Source: Nitrospinae bacterium RIFCSPLOWO2_12_FULL_45_22 (GTDB taxonomy: Bacteria > 2-12-FULL-45-22). From it: a DNA stretch of 11,112 nucleotides. The stretch is taken from positions 1 through 11,112 of the forward strand of contig MHDQ01000036.1 in the NCBI GenBank assembly GCA_001803565.1, in the 5' to 3' direction. The notes beneath the pieces are model-generated. The model made no database searches and was not told the origin of the DNA. It worked only from the letters and a program-made list of their open reading frames with translations. Of the stretch, positions 1 through 11,112 are shown piece by piece; position 1 is the stretch's first letter, and each line of letters begins with the position of its first letter. A program made the translations under genes and the position numbers.

Positions 1-3000
1 TTAAGTACCAAAATTTTCATCGTTTTTTATTTTAATGCGAGTTTAGAAATCCTCGCTCATGGAGAGTTGAATCCCTTGTTAATGCGGGAGGCATACTTTT
101 TCTTTAGCCACCCCCCTATATCTTCTTTGATCCTCCAGTATTCACAGTTCCTACAGAAGGGGACTTCCTCGAGGCAGCCCGCGATATGGGCATGCCGGAG
201 TCCTTCCATATTATGGCCATTCCAGTGTTGATAAAGGGTCCTGTCATTTATTGACCCAAATATCCCCGCTCCGTCGTAATCTATGCAGCATGGTGATAAG
301 CTACCATCCCAATTTATAACGGCTGTGTACCAAAGAAGAGAGCATGGATACCTCTCACAGACTGGTATCCCATCAGGACTCAGGTCTTCTATAGCCCCCT
401 TCCATGTATGAAAAGGTATTACCTCCACGAAATCCGCCACACTCTCCCATTTCTTAAAGAAGGCTTCCCTTTCGCCGCAATTTTCTCTGAGGTCAACCAT
501 CCTCACCCTGATTATGGGTTTTGACCTTCCCAGTTCCTTTCTAAGATTAAGAAGTCCCCTTACGTTTTCCTCTACTTCTTCTAGCGACCCGGAGCTCTTT
601 AGCTGCCTGTAAGTAGTCTCTTTAGCGGCATCAAGACTAATAGATATATCGTCAATGCCTGATCTTATGAGCTCCCTGGCTCTTTTTGGTGAAAGAAGAA
701 CGCCATTTGTTATAACAGAAACCATTTTTGCCACTCGCTTTGCTTTAGCCATCCTGATCATCGACTCCAGTTCAGGGTGAAGCAAAGGCTCACCATCTTT
801 TTGAAGGAATAGCCTGAATACAATACCGAATTCTTTTATATCATTGATTATCTTCTCGAAGGTCTCCATCTCCATATAGCCTATTTTTCTATTGCTGAAC
901 CTGCGCGGGCACATCACACATTTGAGATTGCAGGCGTTAGTTGGCTCCACGTTTATGATCAGTGGATAGTCAAGAGGAATGAGGTTTTTAATAAGCATTA
1001 CCCTCAGGTTCATCCACCTTTTAATTCTCTCTGGATCTCTTATGAACTTTAACATTTTATCTACCTAAATAGACGATCCCGGCAAATTAATCGTATTCAT
1101 CGCATTCTTTTTGCTCGAGTTTAGATGGCCGATAAGGCCACCTTCGCAGGGTCACTCATCTTTTGCCTCTGCGGAATAAGTAGTTTTCCAATACCACACG
1201 CCCTAAACGCTCCGTTATCCTCGTTGAACGCAGTGCTGAATATGCCCATATCAAAATTGGGTAAATTGATAAAGCAACTGGTTGAGCTTTTAATACTTTG
1301 TCAGCAATATTTTCTAAAAACTCCCTCCTATGCGGTCCTAAGGAGTATATCCTCCTATAAAGGGCAACAAGAAGAGGGAAGTACTTATGAATAAACAAAA
1401 TCTGCCACCTATTTATCCGCCCCACCTTGAGAACTGTATCATGGCCATAGCTTGGAATTTCTTTTCTGGTTATCAATCCACGTTCAAGACTGAAGCGGTG
1501 GAGCTGTGTGCCGGGATAAGGGTAAAATATGGTGCTAACGACCTTATCCACAAGCAATCTTGCGTTGATCTTGACAGTCTCAAGCATATCACTCATGCTC
1601 TCATTAGGCAGGCCAACCATATTGAAAGAGAATGATTTAATACCAGCTCTTTTGCAGGCTTCAAACGCCCCGGAGAGCTTTTCATTTGTGACGGCTCTCC
1701 TGAGAAGTTTTATCCTGAGCTCTTGATTCCCCGTCTCTATTCCCATTTGTACCTGTTCACATCCCGCCTCATGAAGCAGGGCCATAACTTCATCATTAGC
1801 CATTGTGGGGGAGAGATTACAAATAAAAGGGATAGATATCTCATTTTTGTAGACTTTCGTGAATTCTCTAAACCAATTCATCCTCAAAGGAAGTATGTCA
1901 TCCTCAAAATAAACCTTTTTGACAAATGGATGATCTTTGAGTTCCCTTTTTATCTCTTCTATCAAGTAGTCAACTTTTTTAAAGCGGACATATTCATCGA
2001 CATTACATTGGTAAACTTTGCGAAGGGCTTGATTGCAACAGTAGTTGCAATTATAAGGACAACCTTTTGAGGCGAGAAAGGCACCCCTTCCCTGCCTTGC
2101 ATATTCGAGGTTGCTGTAATCAAAGAGCGCTTTATCTGGAAAGGGAAGATTGCTCAAATCAACAAGGGGTCGAACCGGATTTCTAAAAACACTATTATTC
2201 TGAATAGCCCATATGTTTTGTATGTGCCGCGGATCCGCCTCAGCCTCAAGCGCATTGCATAATTCGGCCATCGGCTCTTCCCCTTCACCAATACAGAGAT
2301 AATCAAATACACCCATGGTAGCGACATTTTCCGCGTCCAAAGTTACATGTGTTCCACCCAGAACCATTTTTGTGGCGGATAAAATTTCTCTTGCCCATCT
2401 GGCGAGGTTGAGGGCCAGAGGAAATTGGTTTGTAGTAGCGGTAAACCCAAGAATGTCAGGGCTCTTTTCCTCCAGCATGCCAAAAAACTCCTGCTTAGTT
2501 ATTTTACCTTTCACATGGATAAGGGCTGTGTGGTGGCCTGAAGCCTTAAGCACTGCCGATATGGATGCCAGCCCATGATGATATGAACCGGGCCATCCGC
2601 GCCCTCTCCCAATCACATCAGGATATACGATGACCACCCTCATCTTTCCCGCGCCTTTCTGGATCCAAAAGAGAAAGTTCTGCTAATATGTTTTTTTAAA
2701 TTAGAAGATATGAATTTGGCATGCCTCTGTATCGAGGGCAATGATTCACAATCGGTCCAGCAGTGACAATTTCCTTTAGCTATGGACTTCCTAATTTCAG
2801 CAGCCTTAGGCGAATTCCATACACTATCAAAGCCATTATCAAGAGCGGAACCGATGCGCCTGTCCAAGCTTAAACACGGGTATACCATCCCGTATGGGTC
2901 CATGAAAAAGGAATGGGTACCAGAATAACAGTTCAGGGTCCTTCTTGGCAGAAACATGTAGTCAGCCATTTTCTCAAAAAAGAAAATGTCTGAGTTTACA

Positions 3001-6000
3001 ATTTTACCCAGCAAGCCCCGTCGCTTCTGGATCTCTCCGATCACCTTAAATACCCGGCGTTCAGCTTCCGAAAGTTCCTCCACTTTCCATCCATTCCTGG
3101 GTCCATGAATGCCGTAATAAAAACTATCATTCATTTCAGCAAACCGCATCGTCATTGAAAATCCACGGGACTGAGCATAATAATAGACTTCCAAAAGCTC
3201 ACGATAGTTCCAAGGAACCAGGGTAAAAGAGATGATCAACCTTACTGAGGGAGATAGTTCCCTTACCTGATTAAGTGTTTCTTCAGCCGCCTCAAAGGCA
3301 CCCGCCCTTCCCCTTACCTTATCATGAGTTTCCCTTAGCCCGTCCAAAGAAACAAGGAAGTTTAGTCGCGAGGGGTCTATCGCGGAAAATATTTTTGCCA
3401 TGTTCTCTTTTATCAAAGCCGGATTTTGCCCATTAGTGGTAATGTCAAAAATGGAGTATGGATAATGCCTGGAAAAGAAAAGAAAAATTTCGGCGAAGTC
3501 CTTCCTCAGAAAAGGTTCTCCTCCAATGAACGATATTTTCTCCACCTTGCGCAAAGCCATAGAGTTTAAAAATATTTTTTCAATCTGCTCGAGATTCATC
3601 TCCCCTTTTTGCAATGCTGAATTTTCCCTGTACTTTTTCCATATATGACACATAGTACATTCGCAATTACACATATAAGTAACAGCAAAAGTTAGCTTTT
3701 TTATTTTCTTTGGCGATGGGGCCGTCAAAATACCTGAAGCGAGGCGAAACCCTTTCAATATCGTTGAAGCATTTCCCCTCATATGTCACTCCTTTCCCTT
3801 TCCGCCCATAACTGTCTATAGACCTGCCCAATCCGCTCTGCCATAACCTCCATCCTGTATTCTTCCTCAACCGTTTTACGCGCCATCTCCCCCATCGATG
3901 CCGATAATTCAGCATCTGATAGCAACTTTTCCAATGCGTCAGCAAGTGCCTTATAATCCGCAGGGGGTACAAGATAGCCGTTTACTCCATCTTTAATTAC
4001 CTCCGGGATACCATCCACAGCCGAGGCCACCACTGGTTTCCCAAGGGCCATCCCCTGAAGCATTGCCAGCGGGATACCCTCCTTTAATGATGGAAAAGCA
4101 ACAACTGTTGCAAGAGATAATATGGCCTGAGCATCCCTTCTGTACCCGGTGAATATAATGTTTTCCGCGATTCCTCCCATCCTTCGAGCTGCATATTCCA
4201 GATTCTCCTGTAGTCTACCATCACCTATGATTACGAATTTCACATTTTCAAATCTGGCCAGCACCTCTTTTGCTGCCCGCAGGAGATATATATGGCCCTT
4301 TTCTGGATCAAGCCTGGCGAGGTTCGCCACAATCCGAACCCCATCCGCCAATCTCAATTCTTTTTTCACACGATCCACTTCTTCAACTCCAACGATGCAT
4401 CGCTCAAAAGAAACACAATTCCGTATCGTGACCAGCTTTTCTCTCCTTACCCTTGCTGCGGATACTGTCCTTGCTACTGAGTCAGAGCAGGCAATTACCC
4501 TGTCAAAATAACGGGCTGATAAAAGGGTAATCAAGTTATATGCTCTTGTCCGATAATAGCTTTCCACAAAGCCCGGGATATGACAGATAACCGGAAGCCG
4601 AGCTAGCCTCGCCACAGTAAGCCCCACAATGTCTGCCCTGTAGCCCATAGTGTGTATAAGATCTATCCTATTTTTGCGAATAAAGCTGAGAACTCTGGGG
4701 ATCATCCAAAAATTGAACCTTCCCCACGCATCTATCCTTTTCACATCGAGTCCCCTCTTTTCGGCTTCTTCCAAAAGAGGTAATGGATAGCCGGGATTTT
4801 TCCAGAGGCAAAGGAGAATGCAATTGATGTCTTTATCATTCCGAAGTTGGGTAGCCAGATCCAGAATAAGGTATTCGGGTCCAGCCAATACATGGCTTGA
4901 GCGGAGAATGACTACATTTTTTTTGGTTTCCATAAAAAGACCTCACCCGCGGGCTCAACCTTAATTGGATAGCTGAAGGACTTATAAGACCGCTTTATTA
5001 TCCTTAGCCAGAGCCAACGGAAAATCGGATATAGACCTGCCATAACCCTTGCAAGACTATTTAGAGACAAAATCTTATCTATCAAATGAACGAGGTATGT
5101 GCCCGTAACCCCCTTAAATTTATGTGCCGCTCCATAAAGGCGCATAAAAATCCTGAAATACCCTCTAAACATTATGATCTGTTCTCTGCTCAGGTCGGGG
5201 AGTGACAGGACGGAGTCAGTGAAATAATCGATACTATCCCTCTCTGTCAGATAGTTTCTTTCCACGCAAATATCATAAAGAACTGTACCCTTGTAAGGGT
5301 AAAAAATAAAAATTTTTGTTGAATCCGGTTTCACTCTAGAGTTTAGTTTTATAGTATCTAAAACGGCTCCGGCGGATTCGAGGGGAATTCCTATCATGTT
5401 ATTGGCATGAACCTTAATTCCAGATGCCCTGCATAACACAAAAGCCTTAACTATGGTCTCCTCGCTCAGGCCACGGTTAAGCACCCTGTTCCTGATGACC
5501 TCATTGCCGCTTTCTATGCCCATCTGAATCATGTCACAGCCGCTTTCGGCTAACATCTTAACCGTCTTCTCGTTTAGAAGATTAGGGCGCATGTTACAAC
5601 TATATGGCTTTCTGACAGCAATATTATAAATTGATGAAAACTCAGAAAACCACTTCATATCGAGAAAGAGATTGTCATCATCAAAATGAAATGAATTTAT
5701 AAAACTAAAGTCAGCCAATATATTAATCAATTCATCTATGAGATGCTTAACAGAACGAAAGCGGGTATAATTTCGCACTCCTCCGACTTTCTTAAGGACA
5801 TGGTTACAGCAGTAGTGACACTGGTAAGGACATCCCCTTGAGGCCATTACAGTCGCCCTGCCAAGCCTCTCCCACATTAAATTTCGATAATTAGGAAATA
5901 TCTTACGATCAGCAGGTGGCAATTTGTTCACATCAATATATGGGGATAGCGGATTCTTAATAATTTCCCCCCTCGACTTGAGCCATAGATTACTTATTCT

Positions 6001-7936
6001 TGAATAATCCTCACCCCTATCAAGTTTAGAACAAAGGCTCCTTAGAGCTTCATCGCCTTCGCCAACGCAAATAATATCTATGTCCTTATTGCTTATCACA
6101 TCATGGGGGTTAAGGGTTACATGTGGACCACCACAAATTGTCAAGATACCGAAGTTATGGCGTCTTAGCCATGAGATCATCTTTTTTACCAATGGGAAAG
6201 AATTGCTAGTGCATGTAAAAGCCATAAGATCAGGGTTTTCCGTCCAGACTTGTTGGCAAAACTCCTCCTCAACCATATCTCTCGTTATATGAATAAGAGT
6301 AGCCTGGTGATTTTCTTTTCTAATAAGAGCAGATAATAATCCAACAGCCTGTGAATAATGGCCTTCATAAAAAGCTATACCTGGTATTATATCTGGATAG
6401 ATTAGTACTACTTTCATTTATTGTTTTCAAAAAGGCGGGTTATATCGCTTTTACCCATAAGTTCCCCCGTCTCCGCGTATAATCTCAATTTCTTTGTAGC
6501 GGCTGAAAGGCCAATAAGGAGCCAGAAATATTTTAGGAACTCCAAGCTACCTCCAGCATGAGCCATAATTAGGCTCCAAAGCGCTACCTCCAGCCCAAGA
6601 ATCATGGTTGCAGCCGAGCTATCCCCCATTTGAGAGTACCACTTGCTAACCCGTGATAGATTCCTCAGCGCAAAGACTAACAGGAGAAGGAAAAATGAAA
6701 GCCCAACTGCCCCCATCTCAGTTACAAAGGTAAGGTACGTATTCTCAGGACTGGGGCAAGGGTGAAACCCCCATTCTGTCACATGATCTGGGCGTAGGTA
6801 TTGCATGTAGGTGAATTGATAATTACCCACACCAAAACCAAATACAGGATGATCCTGAAACATCTTAACGCTGGCATCAACGAGGTCCATTCTCCAGCGA
6901 TATGCCACGTCCTCAGAGAAATGAAATATTGTCCTAAAGCGGTTCATAAATGGGGAGTCCCACCATATCTCCAGCACAAATGGAGAGATTACCAATGCGA
7001 GGAAAATAGCCCCAAAGGCCATAGAGATTGATCGGAGGTTGAGCTTATCTCTTAGCTTCACCATGACATATGGAATAGTGGCCAATATTGCAATTATGGA
7101 TACACGAGCGAATGTATATGCCCAGCCTAAGGGAATGATGAAAAAAGTAGTTAAAATCAAAACCGACCGCCTGACGGGCGACTTCTCCGCCAATAACAGA
7201 AAAAAGCTAATGAAAAAAGCAACCTGTAGTATCAGCCCGCTTTCAACCGGATGTGCCGTTGTTCCCTGAGACCTTGGCACACCTCCAATCACATCAAGTA
7301 AGAAGTCTCCCCCTCTAAGATCACCCCTTTCTACACCCGGGATTGAGAATTGAAACTGTGACTGAAGTACGTTTATAATTGCCAGTAGCGAACCCGTAAT
7401 AACAATCACCCACATAATTTGCTTTATCTGGCGGATATTCCACACTAAGCTAAAAGTGAGCAAATAGAAAATTGCAGCAAACCAATATCGCCGCAGCTCT
7501 GTCAAGGCATGGCCCAAATACCTCTGGTCATCCGTATATGAACTACCGTAAAGCACAGAGATGGAGGCGAGAAAAACGATTCCCGCCACCAGGATATGAA
7601 GTGGGTCAAAATACATCTTTAACCCTTTCACTAAAAAATAAAAAAAAGCCACGATGAGAGCTACAAACCCCAGCGCGAGGGCTGGAGATATGAACCCAAC
7701 AAGCTCAAATGCTGAAAATGGGATAGAACCTATAAAAATCAGGAGCGCCAGATAAGGTCTTGGAAGCACGAGCGCCGTATAAGCACTTGCCAGAAATGCT
7801 GCAACCCCAAACTTATCTAGAATAGAAAATGAGCAGCCAACCAGAATGCCGATTATTGACCCGGGAACAACTTTTCTCAACATCGCATACCAAACCATTC
7901 TTTTCTTAATAGTCAGTGTTTCCAATGCAATCAGAT

Positions 7937-9256
7937 TCATGAGATTTTTATCCCCTGCAACACCTGAGCATTCTTTAAAAATACAAAGCTATAAACGGAA
8001 AGACATATCAGGGCTCCTTCTACTATCCTCGAAGTCAGGGTGACCCATGCCGCACCAATCTCTCCATATATGGGCACAAACAAGAAATTTCCACAAAGGT
8101 TTAAGACGAGCACAGAACCAAAGATGGCAGCCAGGATCTTTGGCCTGTCAATGGACATGAAAAGTAAATAGAGGGGATGGGTGAATATCCGTATGGCAAA
8201 ACCAAAAAAAAGTATGCGGAAGATCCTAACAGACTGATTATAGCTGTCCGAGAAAAAAGTGATCATTAAGGGCTCTGCGAAAAAAAACATCGGGATGATA
8301 ATGACTGACAACATGGAAGATATAATGAGAGATCGTCTGATGTATCCTTTATATTCGTCAAAACACGAGAGCCTGCTTGCAGCAGGGAGTTGGACAACAA
8401 CCAGCGCACTGGTCAGGTATTCAACCAGCACAAGAGCTGTGAAAGCTGCCGAATAAAGCCCAACAGAATCGGGCTCCCTAAAATAATTGAGTATCAATAT
8501 ATCTTGCTTATAATAGAGAATGCATATGACCTCAGCTAGGAATATCCATTTACAAAACCCAACCAGGTTCCACCCTATCTTTTTATCACTCGGTCGGCCT
8601 CCCAGCACACCTCTCGGTAGAGATACAAAACCCAGAACCATATTAAGATAGATAACCGCCGTCACAGCCAGGATAGCATTCGCAAGCGTAAGTTTTCCCA
8701 CTAAAAGGAGTCCAAAAATACATATAGCTCTGAGTAGATTGAATACCGCCTCAAGGACCGAATACTTTAAAAACTCTTCTCTGGCCTGAAAAATCGTTAG
8801 CGAGAAATACCACAGGGACATACCAAAGGCCCCAAGAAAGGCCATCTTCAAAGGGAAAACAAGGTCTGGATTATGAAAGAGAAAAATCGCTATGGAATTC
8901 GATAAAAGATAGCCCGTAACAACTCCTCCAATACCCGCAACTATTCTTAAATTAAAAGCTACCCTTATGCTGGCCCTGGCAAGGTCAGGATTATTGCCGG
9001 AGTAATAACCATAAAATTTTACCAGACCTGTATCCAGGTTCTTCCCTAAAAAAAACACCGCTATTACCAACACCGCCATGAAGACTGAGAATAGTCCGTA
9101 ATCGTGGGGGCCAAGCACACGCGCGGCAATTATGGTAGCAATAAACCCCATACCTGTAGCCAGGACTTTGCCAGTGAATACTGCCGCCAATCCTTTAAAT
9201 ATCGGCCTTGAACCTGGCTCTAGAGTGAGCGCGAGTTTTATTTTCTCCAGCACCAT
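7937..9256 (-). CDS. Oligosaccharide flippase, Wzx-like (MOP superfamily)
   Basis: This 439-residue protein is hydrophobic throughout, with about a dozen predicted membrane segments. It belongs to the polysaccharide biosynthesis (Wzx/RfbX-like) branch of the MOP superfamily. The N-terminal helix pair is typical: GKVLATGMGFIATIIAARVLG (29-49 region) followed by GPHDYGLFSVF. The second half has the matching EPDSVGLYSAAF segment (261-272) and the GEIGAAWVT stretch (398-406) common in these transporters. The known role of the family is to move undecaprenyl-linked oligosaccharide from the cytoplasmic to the periplasmic leaflet. The length is normal. The start is supported by a GAGG eight bases upstream of the ATG, overlapping the TGA of the preceding sulfatase-like gene, so the two are probably translationally coupled. 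The stop overlaps the next start by 4 bp. The substrate cannot be read from sequence; it is presumably the glycan built by this cluster. Confidence 0.9.
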   Translation of the reverse strand: MVLEKIKLALTLEPGSRPIFKGLAAVFTGKVLATGMGFIATIIAARVLGPHDYGLFSVFMAVLVIAVFFLGKNLDTGLVKFYGYYSGNNPDLARASIRVAFNLRIVAGIGGVVTGYLLSNSIAIFLFHNPDLVFPLKMAFLGAFGMSLWYFSLTIFQAREEFLKYSVLEAVFNLLRAICIFGLLLVGKLTLANAILAVTAVIYLNMVLGFVSLPRGVLGGRPSDKKIGWNLVGFCKWIFLAEVICILYYKQDILILNYFREPDSVGLYSAAFTALVLVEYLTSALVVVQLPAASRLSCFDEYKGYIRRSLIISSMLSVIIIPMFFFAEPLMITFFSDSYNQSVRIFRILFFGFAIRIFTHPLYLLFMSIDRPKILAAIFGSVLVLNLCGNFLFVPIYGEIGAAWVTLTSRIVEGALICLSVYSFVFLKNAQVLQGIKIS

Positions 9257-9266
9257 TGTTTAAACC

Positions 9267-11112
9267 TCATTCAATATATCCAAGAGAGCGGAGCTTCTCG
9301 CTTGTTGCTCGATCAAAGGTTGCAGATCTAGCTTTTGTACTCCGAGATGAAACCGAGCTCACCCATCTTGCAAGACTCACACGGAGCTCTGAAAGTTTCA
9401 ATGGCTCCTTATTAATGATGTTTTCACTTTCCCGAGGGTCTTGATTTAAATCATAAAGCTCATCACGGCCATCGGACGACCATATATATTTCACCCCATC
9501 CTTTACAAATGCTTTTATTTCCCTGTCATGGGGCATGCGATTAAATTCAGGAAACCTGGAACGGAAGGCTCTTAATGTAAGCAGTGGTCTTGAATATTCC
9601 GCCACAACAGCCCTTGTTACATTATTATTAGTGTTTAAGATATTTTTGCCGGGAAGTCCCTTCAAATGATTACCAGTTTCATGGTCTTGGAGGATAGAAA
9701 ATATGGTGGGCAAAATATCAACAGTCTGCACAGGACTTGAGACCGTTCTCCCTCGGGAAATAAGCTTTGGATACCTTATCACAAGGGGCACCTTGATTAA
9801 TGAATCATAAAGGCACAACTGATGGTCCATGAGATTGTGGTCGCCTATATTTTCGCCATGGTCTGAAGTTATTATCAGGAGGGTCTCATCCAGTATTCTC
9901 ATCTCCCGCATTAGTGAGAATATTTCTCCCATTCTTGAATCAAGGTAGGCTATCTCACCGTCATAGAGAGACTTTAATATATCAAAATCCTCCTCCGTCA
10001 TTTCGACCTTCCTCGCCATGTATGCAATGGGGTCCTGATTAACCCCTTCCGCCTTTTCCCGGCTTACTTCCAAAAATAGCTCGTTATACGGCGGCGGCGG
10101 ATAATAGCCCAGATGAGGCTCGATATAATTCACAAAAATGAAAAATGGCTTTGATCTGTCCCATCGACCGAGCCACTTTTTTATTTTCAGATTTGCCTGG
10201 GCAGCACCCTTGTCCATCTCGCCTGTGTTAACAAGCCTTAGAAGCTTTTCCCCCAGCCGTATGATGCTGGGCATATCTTTTGGCAGCCATATCTCATAAA
10301 ACTCCTCAAAACCCTGGTCAAGTCCCGAAGCCTTCCCAACCCATGGGTTGCAGGAAAACCCAACTGTCTGATAACCTATATTCCTGAGAACATCCGCCAG
10401 GGTGGTTGCTTGGGGCGAAAGCTTAAAATTCCTATGGTTCAGGCCATGCTGTGAGGGATAAAGCCCGGTAAACATGGATGCATGTGAAGGCAAAGTCCAT
10501 GGGGATGGAGATATGGCATTAGTAAAAATCACCCCTTCCCTTGCCATGGCATCGAGGTTCGGCGAGGTATTCCTGTAGTATCCATAACACGATAGGTGAT
10601 CCGCTCTAACAGTGTCCATAACGATTAACATTATATTGGGGAGGATTGGTCCAGCTTTCCCACCACCATACCTACTCCCTCCAATCGAAAGGCTTGAGGT
10701 TATCAACCATATAATGTTAACGACGACAAGTATCGCTGAGTTAAAAAAGAAGGCCCGACGGTAGAACAACATAAATGATAGCCGGGCCTCGAACACAGAG
10801 TGCATTATCCATCTAATAATGCAGTATAGCGTGTAGGTAACAAAGAGAAGGACTAATGTGGATAACCAAAGTATCCCGGAGGTCATAGTAATGCCGGATG
10901 GCAACCAATCAAGGGCCATCTTGACCTCAATGACACCGAAAAAAAATATGGTGAAAAGAAGAACAAAGTACATGATATCAAGGTTTGTCCGTGCCGGACG
11001 ATATCCTCTCGTTGAATAAAGAAGGCCAAGGAAAAAACCCAGTATCAAGCCACCCATAATTCCGGAATATCCGTCGGCCATTACGGAAACCCAAATGGTG
11101 GATAGATCTACA
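9267..11112 (-). CDS. Membrane-anchored sulfatase / alkaline-phosphatase-superfamily protein, 5' partial
   Basis: This protein has an N-terminal membrane region and a C-terminal sulfatase-fold domain. Counting from the ATG at 11081 (604 residues), hydrophobic segments lie near residues 9-22, 36-52, 68-90 and 110-130. The catalytic domain starts near 149. Metal-site motifs are MDTVRADH (156 and 161 Asp), the nucleophile region WTLPSHAS (195-202), EPH (321-323) and SDHGEN (Asp407, His408). It ends in LRSLGYIE, a tail I recall from this family. The residue aligned with the sulfatase Cys/Ser is Thr196 and the usual Arg is His200. It may therefore be a phosphoglycerol/phosphoethanolamine-type transferase or a phospho-hydrolase rather than a true sulfatase. 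The frame stays open upstream of the ATG to the window edge (reading VDLSTIWVSV) and I see no clear Shine-Dalgarno there. The true start is probably outside, perhaps with one more membrane helix. The catalytic domain is expected on the outer side of the membrane. Family assignment is firm; the substrate is unknown. Confidence -1.
   Translation of the reverse strand, partial: VDLSTIWVSVMADGYSGIMGGLILGFFLGLLYSTRGYRPARTNLDIMYFVLLFTIFFFGVIEVKMALDWLPSGITMTSGILWLSTLVLLFVTYTLYCIIRWIMHSVFEARLSFMLFYRRAFFFNSAILVVVNIIWLITSSLSIGGSRYGGGKAGPILPNIMLIVMDTVRADHLSCYGYYRNTSPNLDAMAREGVIFTNAISPSPWTLPSHASMFTGLYPSQHGLNHRNFKLSPQATTLADVLRNIGYQTVGFSCNPWVGKASGLDQGFEEFYEIWLPKDMPSIIRLGEKLLRLVNTGEMDKGAAQANLKIKKWLGRWDRSKPFFIFVNYIEPHLGYYPPPPYNELFLEVSREKAEGVNQDPIAYMARKVEMTEEDFDILKSLYDGEIAYLDSRMGEIFSLMREMRILDETLLIITSDHGENIGDHNLMDHQLCLYDSLIKVPLVIRYPKLISRGRTVSSPVQTVDILPTIFSILQDHETGNHLKGLPGKNILNTNNNVTRAVVAEYSRPLLTLRAFRSRFPEFNRMPHDREIKAFVKDGVKYIWSSDGRDELYDLNQDPRESENIINKEPLKLSELRVSLARWVSSVSSRSTKARSATFDRATSEKLRSLGYIE

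Overview
All genes in this window lie on the minus strand in one tightly packed cluster. It looks like part of a surface-polysaccharide (exopolysaccharide, capsule or O-antigen type) locus, unusual in carrying four radical SAM enzymes. Base composition is moderate, with no obvious compositional break by eye. The density of oxygen-sensitive [4Fe-4S] radical SAM proteins, two of them with an N-terminal cobalamin-binding-type domain, points to an anaerobic bacterium. The flippase and O-antigen-ligase-like membrane proteins fit a diderm (Gram-negative-type) cell. Candidate phyla would be Desulfobacterota, Nitrospirota, Omnitrophota or similar lineages. This is inference; there is no rRNA or other phylogenetic marker here.

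Layout in transcription order (right to left): a membrane-anchored sulfatase/alkaline-phosphatase-superfamily protein (9267 to the right edge, 5' end outside the window); a Wzx-like flippase (7937-9256); an O-antigen ligase/Wzy-like membrane protein (6414-7940); a B12-binding-type radical SAM protein (4912-6417); a GT4 glycosyltransferase (3779-4933); a SPASM/twitch radical SAM protein (2640-3782); a second B12-binding-type radical SAM protein (1156-2643); a 100-bp gap with a hairpin; a second SPASM radical SAM protein (57-1055); and what looks like the first codons of another gene at the left edge (1-20). Four junctions are 4-bp ATGA stop/start overlaps, one is a 22-bp overlap and one a 10-bp gap with the Shine-Dalgarno overlapping the preceding stop. 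The block 1156-11112 is therefore almost certainly one translationally coupled operon. No stretch over 300 bp lacks a gene.

Proposed division of labour (inference): the GT4 enzyme adds a sugar to a lipid-linked glycan on the cytoplasmic face. The radical SAM enzymes perform C-H chemistry (for example C-methylation, epimerisation or dehydration) on sugar, lipid carrier or glycan. The flippase moves the product outward, the ligase/polymerase-like protein joins or transfers it, and the membrane-anchored sulfatase-fold enzyme hydrolyses or transfers a phospho- or sulfo-group outside the membrane. Three family-defining positions are substituted: the sulfatase nucleophile is Thr, the ligase-motif His is Glu, and the second Glu of the GT4 EX7E motif is Gln. 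Nucleotide-sugar synthesis, chain-length control and export genes are not in the window.
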